Source: Bacteroidales bacterium
GTDB lineage: Bacteria > Bacteroidota > Bacteroidia > Bacteroidales > Paludibacteraceae
DNA length: 64,000 bases
NCBI GenBank assembly: GCA_004557405.1
Contig: SFDZ01000002.1
Coordinates: 1 to 64,000 of the forward strand
Direction of reading: 5' to 3'
A program made the position numbers and the translations under genes. The notes beneath the pieces are model-generated. The model saw nothing but the letters and a program-made list of their open reading frames with translations, did not search any database and was not told where the DNA came from. This document shows, one piece after another, positions 50,503 to 58,637 of this stretch (positions within the stretch are counted from its first letter, which is position 1; every line of letters starts with the position of its first letter).

Positions 50503-51729
50503 TTATGGATTAGTCGGAAATTTATTGTTCAAAATAATGTCGATGGCGGCATTCAGTTGTACGTCGTCGCCGGCGTTCATCTTCTCGCTGTTGAACAGCA
50601 CTTGGTGGTTGGGTCGGAAACCTTTGCCTTCGAGTATGTTGCCATCGTTGGGCTTGAATACATCGTTCGACATGTAAACGTAGTGCAGGGTTTTCTGCAA
50701 ATTTTTGTCGCCGAATGTGCCGCTGTAGTTTATTTCGAAATTGCTGAAGAGCGGTCCGTGTGCGCCGTAGGTGCGTTCGCCCACAAAACAGCCGTTTGGC
50801 AGCAGTGTTACGGCGTAGGTGGTCAGTTCGCTCATGCTGGCGGAGTTGATGTCGGCCAAGGCCACAATCGGTACATCGGGCACGCGGTGCTCGGCGGCGG
50901 GCTCTATGGTGAACGGAATCCACACGCTGTAGTCGTAGCGCGCCAAACCTTCCTTGCGGCGGGTGGTGCCCAATGTCAGCGGCTTGTCGATGAATGGCGC
51001 CAACACATAGTCGAAGTCGTTGACATAGCCGCCTGCGTTGCCGCGCTGGTCGAGTATGATGCCTTTCAGTGTGTCGGCATGCACGGCCAAGTCGTAGAAT
51101 AGCCGATAGGCTTTGGCGATGGCTTGGCTGCTCGAATCGTTGTTGTTGAGGGCTTCTGTCAGCATGAATTTCGACAGATGCAGATAGGCAATGCCGTTGA
51201 TGTTGCATGCCAAAATGCTTCCTTGGGGCGTATTGCAATAGGCCATGGTGTCAACAAGGGCGGCACTGCGCAGTTTGTCGATGCAGACCAACAGTAGCGA
51301 GTCGGAAAATCTTTCGTGATAGTACGGCCGCGTTCTGACTTCGCTGTTGCCCGGATTGATTACGAAGGTGGTGATGGTGTCGTCGGCAGCCGGTTTCGGA
51401 TTGCGTATCACCACAGCCATGTGGTGGTCGATAAGGCGGCTGCACATGTCGGCGTAGTAGTTTTGCAATGTGGCTGTTGGCACGCTTGCTTGGTTGGACA
51501 ACTCTTCGAAACGCGGTTTGTAAACCGTGTACACCGAGTCCCAATCCGTCGGGTCGATGTCCCAAAAGGCGTAGCCGTTGTTTATGCCGTTCCACACCAC
51601 TTCGAACTGTTCGAGCGGCGTGTTGTACGGAGCCGTGTTCGGGTTCAGCAATTCGTTGGCATGATTGCGACACGATACGCCGACCATGGCTACAACAATC
51701 GATACTATGATGATGTGGAGAGGTTTCAT
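50503..51729 (-). CDS. S41-family peptidase, lipoprotein
   Basis: 408 residues. The lipid Cys is at 20 (V-G-V-S-C). A tail-specific-protease-like N-terminal helical region and PDZ-like segment (G-I-A-Y-L-H-L-S-K-F) lead to the S41 core: G-I-I-L-D-Q-R-G-N-A-G-G, P-I-V-A-L-A-D-I-N-S-A-S-M-S-E-L (nucleophile Ser expected here) and V-G-E-R-T-Y-G-A-H-G. The classic CtpA lysine (T-x-G-K-G) is replaced by A-H, so it is either a lysine-independent S41 subtype or inactive. It lies 9 bases downstream of the barrel gene and 9 upstream of the M48 gene. Confidence 0.82.
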   Translation of the reverse strand: MKPLHIIIVSIVVAMVGVSCRNHANELLNPNTAPYNTPLEQFEVVWNGINNGYAFWDIDPTDWDSVYTVYKPRFEELSNQASVPTATLQNYYADMCSRLIDHHMAVVIRNPKPAADDTITTFVINPGNSEVRTRPYYHERFSDSLLLVCIDKLRSAALVDTMAYCNTPQGSILACNINGIAYLHLSKFMLTEALNNNDSSSQAIAKAYRLFYDLAVHADTLKGIILDQRGNAGGYVNDFDYVLAPFIDKPLTLGTTRRKEGLARYDYSVWIPFTIEPAAEHRVPDVPIVALADINSASMSELTTYAVTLLPNGCFVGERTYGAHGPLFSNFEINYSGTFGDKNLQKTLHYVYMSNDVFKPNDGNILEGKGFRPNHQVLFNSEKMNAGDDVQLNAAIDIILNNKFPTNP

Positions 51730-51738
51730 GCGTTTGGG

Positions 51739-52455
51739 TTATCTGCGTTTTTGTTTGTGCTTGCCTACGGCAAATGTGAGCCCGCACTGCAGGGTGAATG
51801 TGGTGTCGTAGCGCGGATTGGGAGCCACGAGTGTCTTGTCGCGCTCGGTGCTGAGTAGGCTGTAGTAGCAGCCGGCCTCGATGTGAAACATCATGCGTTC
51901 GTCGATGTTTACTGCGATGCCGACATTGCCTGTTACACCCGAGTCGATGCGGCGGTCGATGGCGTTGTCTATCTTGCGCATCTCGTCGAAAGCGTAAATC
52001 GACTCCTCGCTGCCCGAGGCGTTGCTGATGGCAATGGTTTGCCCCTCGCGTCGGCTGGCCAACCAACAGCCCGCATATCCGCCGAAACTCATATAACCGC
52101 GCAGTTTTTCGCCGCCAAACGAGAAATTGAGCATCACCGGCAGGTGCAGATAGTGATTTCCGGTGTTGGTATAGATGTTGCTGTAGGCGTTGGTGCGATA
52201 CATCTTGTGGTTTTTTTGCACATACATCACATCAACGCGCAAGGCAAACCATTGCGTGATGCACAATTCCATCGGCATACCGATGGTCAGGCCGCCGCGC
52301 CCTTTGTAGCGCATATCGTAGGCGTAGTTTGTCTCGATGGAGTAGGCGTTGTAGTCGTAGCCGCCCATAAAACCCATATACCATTTGGCGGCCGATAAGG
52401 TCGTAGCCGACAGGCTCCAAAGCAGACAAATGGTAACGATTTGTTTTATTTTCAT
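51739..52455 (-). CDS. Outer-membrane beta-barrel protein (PorT/OMP_b-brl type)
   Basis: 238 residues. A signal peptide (M-K-I-K-Q-I-V-T-I, cleavage near 22) is followed by strands with Gly/Tyr alternation (G-F-M-G-G-Y-D-Y-N-A-Y, M-E-L-C-I-T-Q-W-F-A-L-R-V-D). The common Y-L-H-L-P-V-M-L-N-F-S-F-G motif of small outer-membrane barrels is present. The C-terminus is basic (G-K-H-K-Q-K-R-R). It heads a three-gene operon with two peptidases. Role unknown. Confidence 0.75.
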   Translation of the reverse strand: MKIKQIVTICLLWSLSATTLSAAKWYMGFMGGYDYNAYSIETNYAYDMRYKGRGGLTIGMPMELCITQWFALRVDVMYVQKNHKMYRTNAYSNIYTNTGNHYLHLPVMLNFSFGGEKLRGYMSFGGYAGCWLASRREGQTIAISNASGSEESIYAFDEMRKIDNAIDRRIDSGVTGNVGIAVNIDERMMFHIEAGCYYSLLSTERDKTLVAPNPRYDTTFTLQCGLTFAVGKHKQKRR

Positions 52456-52484
52456 AGGCGTGAAACAAGGCTGTTACAAGTGCG

Positions 52485-52492
52485 CAAAGTTA
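52485..52492 (-). promoter_or_regulatory. Promoter of the barrel-S41-M48 operon
   Basis: TAACTTTG on the minus strand, 29 bases before the ATG. Confidence 0.6.
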
Positions 52493-52660
52493 CATCAAAA
52501 ACTCGAATTGACAAACAAAAATGCAAAAAAAATATTGTATCACTGCACGATAGTCGCCTAAAAAACGCAAAAAGCATGGTTGTTGTGTTAAATATCCTTT
52601 ATTTTACGGACGTGGAGACGATTTTTTTTGTTTTTGTGCGGTGGTCTGAAGAAAAAAAAC

Positions 52661-52668
52661 TACTTTTG
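52661..52668 (+). promoter_or_regulatory. Promoter of the MPE-lipoprotein-radical SAM-PorE operon
   Basis: TACTTTTG, 30 bases before the ATG at 52699. No other match is seen until after 58589, so the five genes are probably one transcript. Confidence 0.6.
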
Positions 52669-52698
52669 TAGTTTGTAATTAAACTTATCAAGAAACGC

Positions 52699-54612
52699 AT
52701 GAAACGCAGTCGATTTTTTGTGATAATGCTGTGGTGTGTCGCAGCAACGGCGCTGGCACAACCCTCGTTTCGTGGCAATGGCGACGAGATAAAACGTGAG
52801 GATTTTCCCGTCGAACGCGACCGCACGCCGGTGAATGCTACGTTCAGTTTCGCCATTTTCAGCGATTTGCATGTGTGCGATACGCTGCCGCAGAATCTTG
52901 ACGATTTGCAACGCGCCATCGACGAAGTGAACGAACGTGCCGATTTGGCGTTTGTGCTGGTGTGCGGCGATGTTACGCACCATGGCGATACCAAATCGTT
53001 GCGCTTGGCCAAACAGATGTTGGACGGATTGCGCATACCTTATTATGTAGTGCCCGGCAATCACGATATGCGCGTGTCCGAATCGGGAGCAGTCGATTTT
53101 GCCCGCATCTTTGGTGATAATCATTTTCGACTTTTTTTCAACGGATATCTGTTTTTGGGCATAAACAGCAGCCCTGTGTTGCGTCGGAACGATGCACATG
53201 TGGCACCGCAAGAGGTAGCGTGGCTGACGCATCATCTGAAAAAAACGGGACGCAAACAGCCGGTCTATCTCGTGTTGCACCATCCGCTGCAAAATGGCGA
53301 TGTCGATAATTGGTATGCCGTAACCGATTTGGTGCGCGGGTATAATATCCAGGGCATTTTTTGCGGACATTATCATCGCAATGCCGTGCTCGATTTCGAT
53401 GGCATCACGGGCGTGGTGCTGCGATCAACTTTGCGCGAAAACAGCGCCGTCGGTGGTTACACGCTGTGCGACATGGCCGATTCGCTCTATATCTCCGAAA
53501 AACGCATCGGCGAACCGGCGCATCGCTGGTACGCTTTGCCGATAGAACCGCGCATCTACACCGAAAGCGACGAACGTTTGTTCCCGCGGCCAAATTACGA
53601 CGTGAATAAACAATACAAAAATGTCAAAGTCGCATGGCAACGACAACTCGATTGGGGCATTCATGGTAGCGTCGCCGTGGCCGATGGTCGGGTCTTTGTG
53701 GGCGACGATTCGGGCATGATGCGTTGCTTCGATTTGGCCAAAGGGAAACAGTTGTGGCAGTACAAGACGGCGCAGTGCATTGCGGCGACACCGGTGGTAG
53801 CGCATAACAAAGTGCTGTTTGGCGGCGGCGACAACAATATCTACTGTCTGGATGCCACTGATGGTCGCTTGTTGTGGAAACAACCTACCGGACAGGCCGT
53901 TTGTGCAACACCTGTCGTGGCTGCCGATGTGGCGTTTGTCGGCAGTGGCGATGCCAAAATGCGTGCCGTCAACGTGGAATCGGGCGCGGTGCTTTGGACG
54001 TGTGTCGAACCACAAGGATTTGTGCAAAACTCGGCGGTGTTGTGCGATAAGAATGTGGTGTTCGGTGCGGCCGACAAAACACTCTATGCCGTCGATGCTA
54101 CGCTCGGACAAACGGTGTGGCGCTGTGCATTGCCGGGCAATCCGGTTACGGCACCATACATTGCCGGCGGGCATTTGTTTGTGGTTACCGACAATGGCCG
54201 TGTAGTGGCAATCGATGCCGTCGATGGACAAATTTTGTGGCAATCGCCTGATAATGATAGGTTTATAGCATCGTTGGCGCTTTCCGGCGATGAGCAAACA
54301 CTCTATGCCCGTACCGACGATGGGCGGTTTTATGCCATCGATGCCACAATAAAAACCTTTGATGTGCGTTGGAAAAGAGAGGAGTTGTATGTCGCCGACA
54401 ACAATCCGTGTGCCATCGGTTGCTGCGGCGGCGTGTTGGCGTTTGCTACACGCAACGGTCTGATTACCGCCCTCGATGCTGCCGACGGACGCACTTTGTG
54501 GCAATACAAAATAGGGAATACCGGCATCAATGCCATGACACCCATAAGTGTCACCGATTGGTTGCTGACGACGTTAGATGGCTTGCTGGTACGGCTGACG
54601 ATTAAAAAATAA
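52699..54612 (+). CDS. Exported metallophosphoesterase fused to a PQQ-type beta-propeller
   Basis: 637 residues. Signal peptide ends near A-L-A-Q (20). A calcineurin-like phosphoesterase domain (about 50-270) has the metal motifs F-S-D-L-H (Asp/His), V-C-G-D-V-T (Asp), P-G-N-H-D (Asn/His), L-H-H-P (His) and C-G-H-Y-H (His pair). From about 310 to the end come seven PQQ-like propeller repeats (R-V-F-V-G-D-D-S-G, L-Y-A-V-D-A-T, G-Q-I-L-W-Q-S). The enzyme would act in the periplasm or outside, on a phosphoester brought by the propeller. It is gene 1 of the operon; the first lipoprotein follows after 15 bases. Confidence 0.88.
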   Translation: MKRSRFFVIMLWCVAATALAQPSFRGNGDEIKREDFPVERDRTPVNATFSFAIFSDLHVCDTLPQNLDDLQRAIDEVNERADLAFVLVCGDVTHHGDTKSLRLAKQMLDGLRIPYYVVPGNHDMRVSESGAVDFARIFGDNHFRLFFNGYLFLGINSSPVLRRNDAHVAPQEVAWLTHHLKKTGRKQPVYLVLHHPLQNGDVDNWYAVTDLVRGYNIQGIFCGHYHRNAVLDFDGITGVVLRSTLRENSAVGGYTLCDMADSLYISEKRIGEPAHRWYALPIEPRIYTESDERLFPRPNYDVNKQYKNVKVAWQRQLDWGIHGSVAVADGRVFVGDDSGMMRCFDLAKGKQLWQYKTAQCIAATPVVAHNKVLFGGGDNNIYCLDATDGRLLWKQPTGQAVCATPVVAADVAFVGSGDAKMRAVNVESGAVLWTCVEPQGFVQNSAVLCDKNVVFGAADKTLYAVDATLGQTVWRCALPGNPVTAPYIAGGHLFVVTDNGRVVAIDAVDGQILWQSPDNDRFIASLALSGDEQTLYARTDDGRFYAIDATIKTFDVRWKREELYVADNNPCAIGCCGGVLAFATRNGLITALDAADGRTLWQYKIGNTGINAMTPISVTDWLLTTLDGLLVRLTIKK

Positions 54613-54627
54613 ACAAAACGATAGATT

Positions 54628-55068
54628 ATGGAAAAATTGCGTAAACAAACTTTGCGACGCTTCAACATGCTTTGGGGCGCATTGTTGTCGTTGTTGGGAC
54701 TGACCATGTGCAGCACACCGCAAATGCGGCCGACGCGTGGTAACATTATGGCCAAATATGGCATTCCGCTCACCGAATATCATGTCGGCGGACGTGTTGT
54801 AAACGAACAAGGAAAACCACAACCCAATGTGGAAGTGCGCATCGCCGGAACGCAAGCCAATCCCGACACCACCGACCAAAAAGGTCGGTTCGACGTAGTG
54901 GGCGTGCAACGTGCCGGTGCCAATGCCGTAACGTTGGTATGCACGCCACTGAGCAACGATGCCGGCATCGCGCCCGACTCGGTACAGGTAACCATGCAAA
55001 AAACCGAATCCGATGGGTTGAATACCAAAGCATCGGCAAAAAAGGTAAAAGTTGTACTGAAAAAATAA
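54628..55068 (+). CDS. Radical SAM-associated putative lipoprotein, copy 1
   Basis: 146 residues. The basic N-terminus (M-E-K-L-R-K-Q-T-L-R-R-F-N) and hydrophobic stretch end in L-L-G-L-T-M-C with the Cys at 28. Met before the Cys departs from the usual lipobox. The mature part has the family hallmark A-K-Y-G-I-P-L-T-E-Y-H-V-G-G-R-V, followed by a CarbopepD-regulatory-like sandwich (G-K-P-Q-P-N-V-E-V-R-I, D-Q-K-G-R-F-D-V). It resembles the rSAM/lipoprotein system proteins (TIGR04134 type) of Bacteroidota, usually found in multiples beside their radical SAM enzyme. It may be the enzyme's substrate. Confidence 0.82.
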   Translation: MEKLRKQTLRRFNMLWGALLSLLGLTMCSTPQMRPTRGNIMAKYGIPLTEYHVGGRVVNEQGKPQPNVEVRIAGTQANPDTTDQKGRFDVVGVQRAGANAVTLVCTPLSNDAGIAPDSVQVTMQKTESDGLNTKASAKKVKVVLKK

Positions 55069-55075
55069 CAGCATC

Positions 55076-55531
55076 ATGAAACATTTACATCAAAATTTCT
55101 TGCGTCGTCTCAATCAGTTGTTTGGGTCAATTATCGCTTTGCTGGGATTTTCCATGTGCAGCACATCGCAGTCCATCAATGGCAATGGCGAAGTGATGGC
55201 CATGTATGGCGTGCCGTCGGCAGAGTATCACATCAAAGGCACCGTGAAAAATGCCGATACCAAACAACCCGTCGATAGCATGCGTGTGGTTGTTCAAATA
55301 ACTGATTACGAAAGCGATACGCTTTATACGGACATTCAAGGTCAATATGCTTTGGATGGTCGGCGATGGCCGAGCGACGCCGCCACCATACACGTAGATG
55401 ATGAGCGCGGCAAATATCAGCCGGACTCGAAAACCGTAACCCTCGTTTTCGACGGCGACTCCGACAGTTGGTTCAAAGGAACGGCCAATGTAACGGTCGA
55501 TTTTGACGTGAAACCGATTGACAAACAATGA
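55076..55531 (+). CDS. Radical SAM-associated putative lipoprotein, copy 2
   Basis: 151 residues. It is a paralog of copy 1 (7 bases upstream). L-R-R at 9-11, N13, G17, L-L-G at 22-24 and M-C-S-T at 27-30 fall at identical positions, and M-A-M-Y-G-V-P-S-A-E-Y-H-I-K-G-T-V repeats the hallmark. The beta-sandwich part differs much more (V-V-V-Q-I-T-D-Y-E, G-Q-Y-A-L-D-G-R-R). So the signal and the Y-G-x-P-x-x-E-Y element are the constrained parts. Its stop overlaps the radical SAM start (ATGA at 55528-55531). Confidence 0.82.
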   Translation: MKHLHQNFLRRLNQLFGSIIALLGFSMCSTSQSINGNGEVMAMYGVPSAEYHIKGTVKNADTKQPVDSMRVVVQITDYESDTLYTDIQGQYALDGRRWPSDAATIHVDDERGKYQPDSKTVTLVFDGDSDSWFKGTANVTVDFDVKPIDKQ

Positions 55532-56610
55532 AACTGCGACAAAAAATAGCGTTGGAGTTGGCGCGAAAAATTCGCAACAACGACAAGCAACTGCATGTTT
55601 TGCGCCAACTCTTTTGGGAGAGTACGTTGCGTTGCAATGTGCATTGTCGCCACTGCGGCAGCGACTGCAAAGCCGCCGAACAAACGCCCGATATGCCGTT
55701 CGCCGATTTTCTGCGTGCCATCGACAGCATTACGCCGCATGTCGATCCGCACAAAGTGATGATCATCATTTCGGGGGGCGAACCATTGGTGCGCGACGAT
55801 TTGGAACTATGCGGCGCCGAACTCTATCGGCGTGGTTTCCCGTGGGGAATGGTAACCAACGGCTTGTATCTGACGCCGCAACGTTATCAGCAGTTGTTGG
55901 ATGCGGGCTTGCATGCACTCACTATCAGTTTAGATGGTTTCGAAACCGACCACAATTGGCTGCGTGGTCACAAACAGAGTTTTCAAAAGGCAGCCGATGC
56001 CGTGCGCATGGTGGCCGATACGCCGTCGCAGGTTGTGTGGGACGTGGTAACGTGTGTCAATCGGCGTAACATCAAAACACTGCCCGAATTTGCCGAGTTT
56101 CTATATAAAATAGGTGTGCGGCGGTGGCGCTTGTTTACCATCGACCCGATGGGACGCGCCAAAAATATGCCGGAATTGCATATCGACGATGCCGATTTTG
56201 TATGGCTACTGGATTTTATTGCCGCCTTGCGCAAAGAGGGGAAAATGCACGTCTCGTATAGTTGCGAAGGTTTTTTGGGCGACTACGAAGGTTTCGTGCG
56301 CGACCATTTTTACCAATGTGCGGCCGGCATCTCCATCGCGTCGGTACTCATCGACGGCAGCATTTCGGCGTGTACAAGCATACGCGGCAAGTATTATCAG
56401 GGCAATATTTACACCGACGATTTTTGGGACGTGTGGCAAAATCGTTTTCAGAACTACCGCAATCGCGAATGGATGCGCAAAGACGCGTGCGCCGATTGCA
56501 AAATGTTCCGCTACTGCGAAGGCAACGGCATGCACTTGCGCGATGTCGATGGCAATTTGATGGTGTGCCACTATCAAAAAATTCAGAACGCCAAACAGTT
56601 GTGTAAATGA
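55528..56610 (+). CDS. Radical SAM/SPASM enzyme of the rSAM/lipoprotein system
   Basis: 360 residues. The radical SAM cluster motif is C36-x3-C40-x2-C43, followed by the G-G-E motif (I-S-G-G-E-P-L-V-R). A C-terminal SPASM domain has seven Cys (246, 264, 282, 321, 324, 330, 347), enough for two auxiliary iron-sulfur clusters, as in enzymes that modify peptides. The match is to the TIGR04133-type family paired with TIGR04134-type lipoproteins. The reaction is not known to me; modification of residues in the neighbouring lipoproteins is the obvious hypothesis. It is coupled at both ends by ATGA overlaps. Confidence 0.88.
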   Translation: MKLRQKIALELARKIRNNDKQLHVLRQLFWESTLRCNVHCRHCGSDCKAAEQTPDMPFADFLRAIDSITPHVDPHKVMIIISGGEPLVRDDLELCGAELYRRGFPWGMVTNGLYLTPQRYQQLLDAGLHALTISLDGFETDHNWLRGHKQSFQKAADAVRMVADTPSQVVWDVVTCVNRRNIKTLPEFAEFLYKIGVRRWRLFTIDPMGRAKNMPELHIDDADFVWLLDFIAALRKEGKMHVSYSCEGFLGDYEGFVRDHFYQCAAGISIASVLIDGSISACTSIRGKYYQGNIYTDDFWDVWQNRFQNYRNREWMRKDACADCKMFRYCEGNGMHLRDVDGNLMVCHYQKIQNAKQLCK

Positions 56611-58589
56611 CACGCAAAGGTAACATAGTGGTGCTGCTGTCGGGCATAGTGCTGATGTGCGCTTCGTGCAGTGTGTCGGCACGCCTGAAAAAAGCCGACC
56701 GCACCTACGACAACGGCGAATATTTCGCTGCTGCCGACATTTACAAAAAAACACAATCGCGCATCTCGGCCAAAAAACAGAAAAAACTCAAAGCCGAAGT
56801 CTGTTTCAAACAGGGCGAATGCTATCGGCTGATAGGCAATCATGCACGCGCTACACGTGCTTACACACAAGCCATCAAATACAAATACAACGATTCGGTG
56901 GTGTTCTTGTACAACGCAAAATCGCTGCACGCGCTCGGACGCTATGCCGAAGCCGCCAAGCAGTACGACATCTATCTGCAAACGCACGACGATTCGCTGG
57001 CACGCGTCGGACTGCGCGGCGCACAACAAGCCAACGAATGGAAAAAAACGGCCACACGCTATGTCGTGAAAGCCGCCGATGTGTTGAATTCAAAGAAAAA
57101 TTCCGATTTTGCACCGGCATTCATGGGCAATGAGGCAGCAGCGCTGGTATTTACGTCGAATCGCGACAATACAACCAACCGCAAGGCAAACGCCATAACA
57201 GGCGCAGCGAATCACGACTTGTTTACCACACGGCGCAACGCCTCGGGCGCATGGGAAAAACCCGAACCGCTTGAAGGCGAATTCAATACCGACGACGACG
57301 AAGGTGTCGTAGCGTTTGCCCCCGATGGCAAAACCATCTATTTCACACGTTGCCGTATCGACAAAGCCGGCGATGTCGGCGGCGAAATCTGGACAGCCAA
57401 ACGCTCGGGCGGACAGTGGACAACGCCAACCAAAATCACACTATTTAAGGATAGCACCATCACCGTGGCGCATCCAACATTGTCAACCGACGGCGAACGC
57501 CTCTTTTTTGTGTCAGATGCACCCGGCGGATTTGGCGGTAAGGACATTTGGGTGGCCGAAAAAACGGACGAAGGGTGGAGCGTACCCGAAAACATGGGTG
57601 CCGACATCAATACCGCCGGCAACGAAATGTTCCCCTTCTACCGTAACGACAGCACGTTCTATTTCGCTTCCGACGGACACGCCGGTTTGGGCGGATTGGA
57701 TATTTTCAAAGCCAAAAAAGATTCGACAGGGCAGTGGCAGGTGTACAATATGCTGACGCCTATCAATTCTAATGGCGATGATTTTGGCATCGCCTTCGAA
57801 AATGATGCCGAACGCGGCTATTTTTCGTCAAATCGCAATCAATCAAAGTATTACGACCGAATTTATAGTTTCGAATTACCCGAATTGGTCTATGCGGTCG
57901 AAGGCAAAATAACCGACGAAAAAGGCAATACGCTGCCCGATGCCATCATCAAACTAGTGGGCGACAACGGCACCAATGTCAAAATTCGTGCAAAAAAAGA
58001 CGGCACTTTCCGCATCAAACTCGACAAAAATGCCAACTATATCATGCTGGCTACATCGCGCGGCTACCTCAATAGTTCGGCGCGCTTGACAACCGACAAT
58101 TTGACCGACAGCAAAACCTTTGTCGAAAATTTCGCACTGCCAACCATCGGGCAGCCAATCCCGATCGACAATATCTTTTTCGAGTTCGGTAAAGCCGATT
58201 TGACGCCGGAATCCGAAACGGCGTTGCGCGGTACGGTCAAAATGCTGACCGACAACCCGAACATCGCCATCGAAATCGCAGCGCACACCGACTGTGTAGG
58301 CAGCGACGACGCCAATATGAAACTATCCGAAGCACGTGCCAAATCGGTAGTCGATTTTTTGGTGCAGGCCGGCATCGCGCCCGACCGACTGACGGCCAAA
58401 GGTTACGGCGAAAGTCGCCCCGTGGTGGTCGATGAAACAATGGCCAAAGAGTTGCGCTTTGTCAAAAAAGACGAAATACTCAACGAAAAACTCGTCAAAC
58501 TGCTCACACCCGAGCAGCAGGAGATTGTCAATGCCATCAATCGCCGCACCGAGTTCAAAGTAACCAAAACGACGTACAACATCTATTGA
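56607..58589 (+). CDS. porE: PorE-like T9SS component (TPR/propeller/OmpA lipoprotein)
   Basis: 660 residues. The lipid Cys is at 21 (M-C-A-S-C). Domain order is TPR-type helices (about 25-150), a PD40-type beta-propeller (about 165-430: F-T-S-N-R-D, I-Y-F-T-R-C, D-I-W-V-A-E-K, Y-F-S-S-N-R), a CarbopepD-regulatory-like domain (about 435-520) and an OmpA peptidoglycan-binding domain (F-F-E-F-G-K-A-D-L and the S-E-A-R-A-K-S-V helix). This is the architecture known for PorE, which ties the T9SS outer-membrane machinery to peptidoglycan. OmpA lipoproteins of other function share the layout, so the name is probable, not certain. It overlaps the radical SAM gene by ATGA. Confidence 0.78.
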   Translation: MTRKGNIVVLLSGIVLMCASCSVSARLKKADRTYDNGEYFAAADIYKKTQSRISAKKQKKLKAEVCFKQGECYRLIGNHARATRAYTQAIKYKYNDSVVFLYNAKSLHALGRYAEAAKQYDIYLQTHDDSLARVGLRGAQQANEWKKTATRYVVKAADVLNSKKNSDFAPAFMGNEAAALVFTSNRDNTTNRKANAITGAANHDLFTTRRNASGAWEKPEPLEGEFNTDDDEGVVAFAPDGKTIYFTRCRIDKAGDVGGEIWTAKRSGGQWTTPTKITLFKDSTITVAHPTLSTDGERLFFVSDAPGGFGGKDIWVAEKTDEGWSVPENMGADINTAGNEMFPFYRNDSTFYFASDGHAGLGGLDIFKAKKDSTGQWQVYNMLTPINSNGDDFGIAFENDAERGYFSSNRNQSKYYDRIYSFELPELVYAVEGKITDEKGNTLPDAIIKLVGDNGTNVKIRAKKDGTFRIKLDKNANYIMLATSRGYLNSSARLTTDNLTDSKTFVENFALPTIGQPIPIDNIFFEFGKADLTPESETALRGTVKMLTDNPNIAIEIAAHTDCVGSDDANMKLSEARAKSVVDFLVQAGIAPDRLTAKGYGESRPVVVDETMAKELRFVKKDEILNEKLVKLLTPEQQEIVNAINRRTEFKVTKTTYNIY

Positions 58590-58637
58590 TAACGGATGCT
58601 TATTCAAAACCATACGAAACATTAACACACTGACAAC

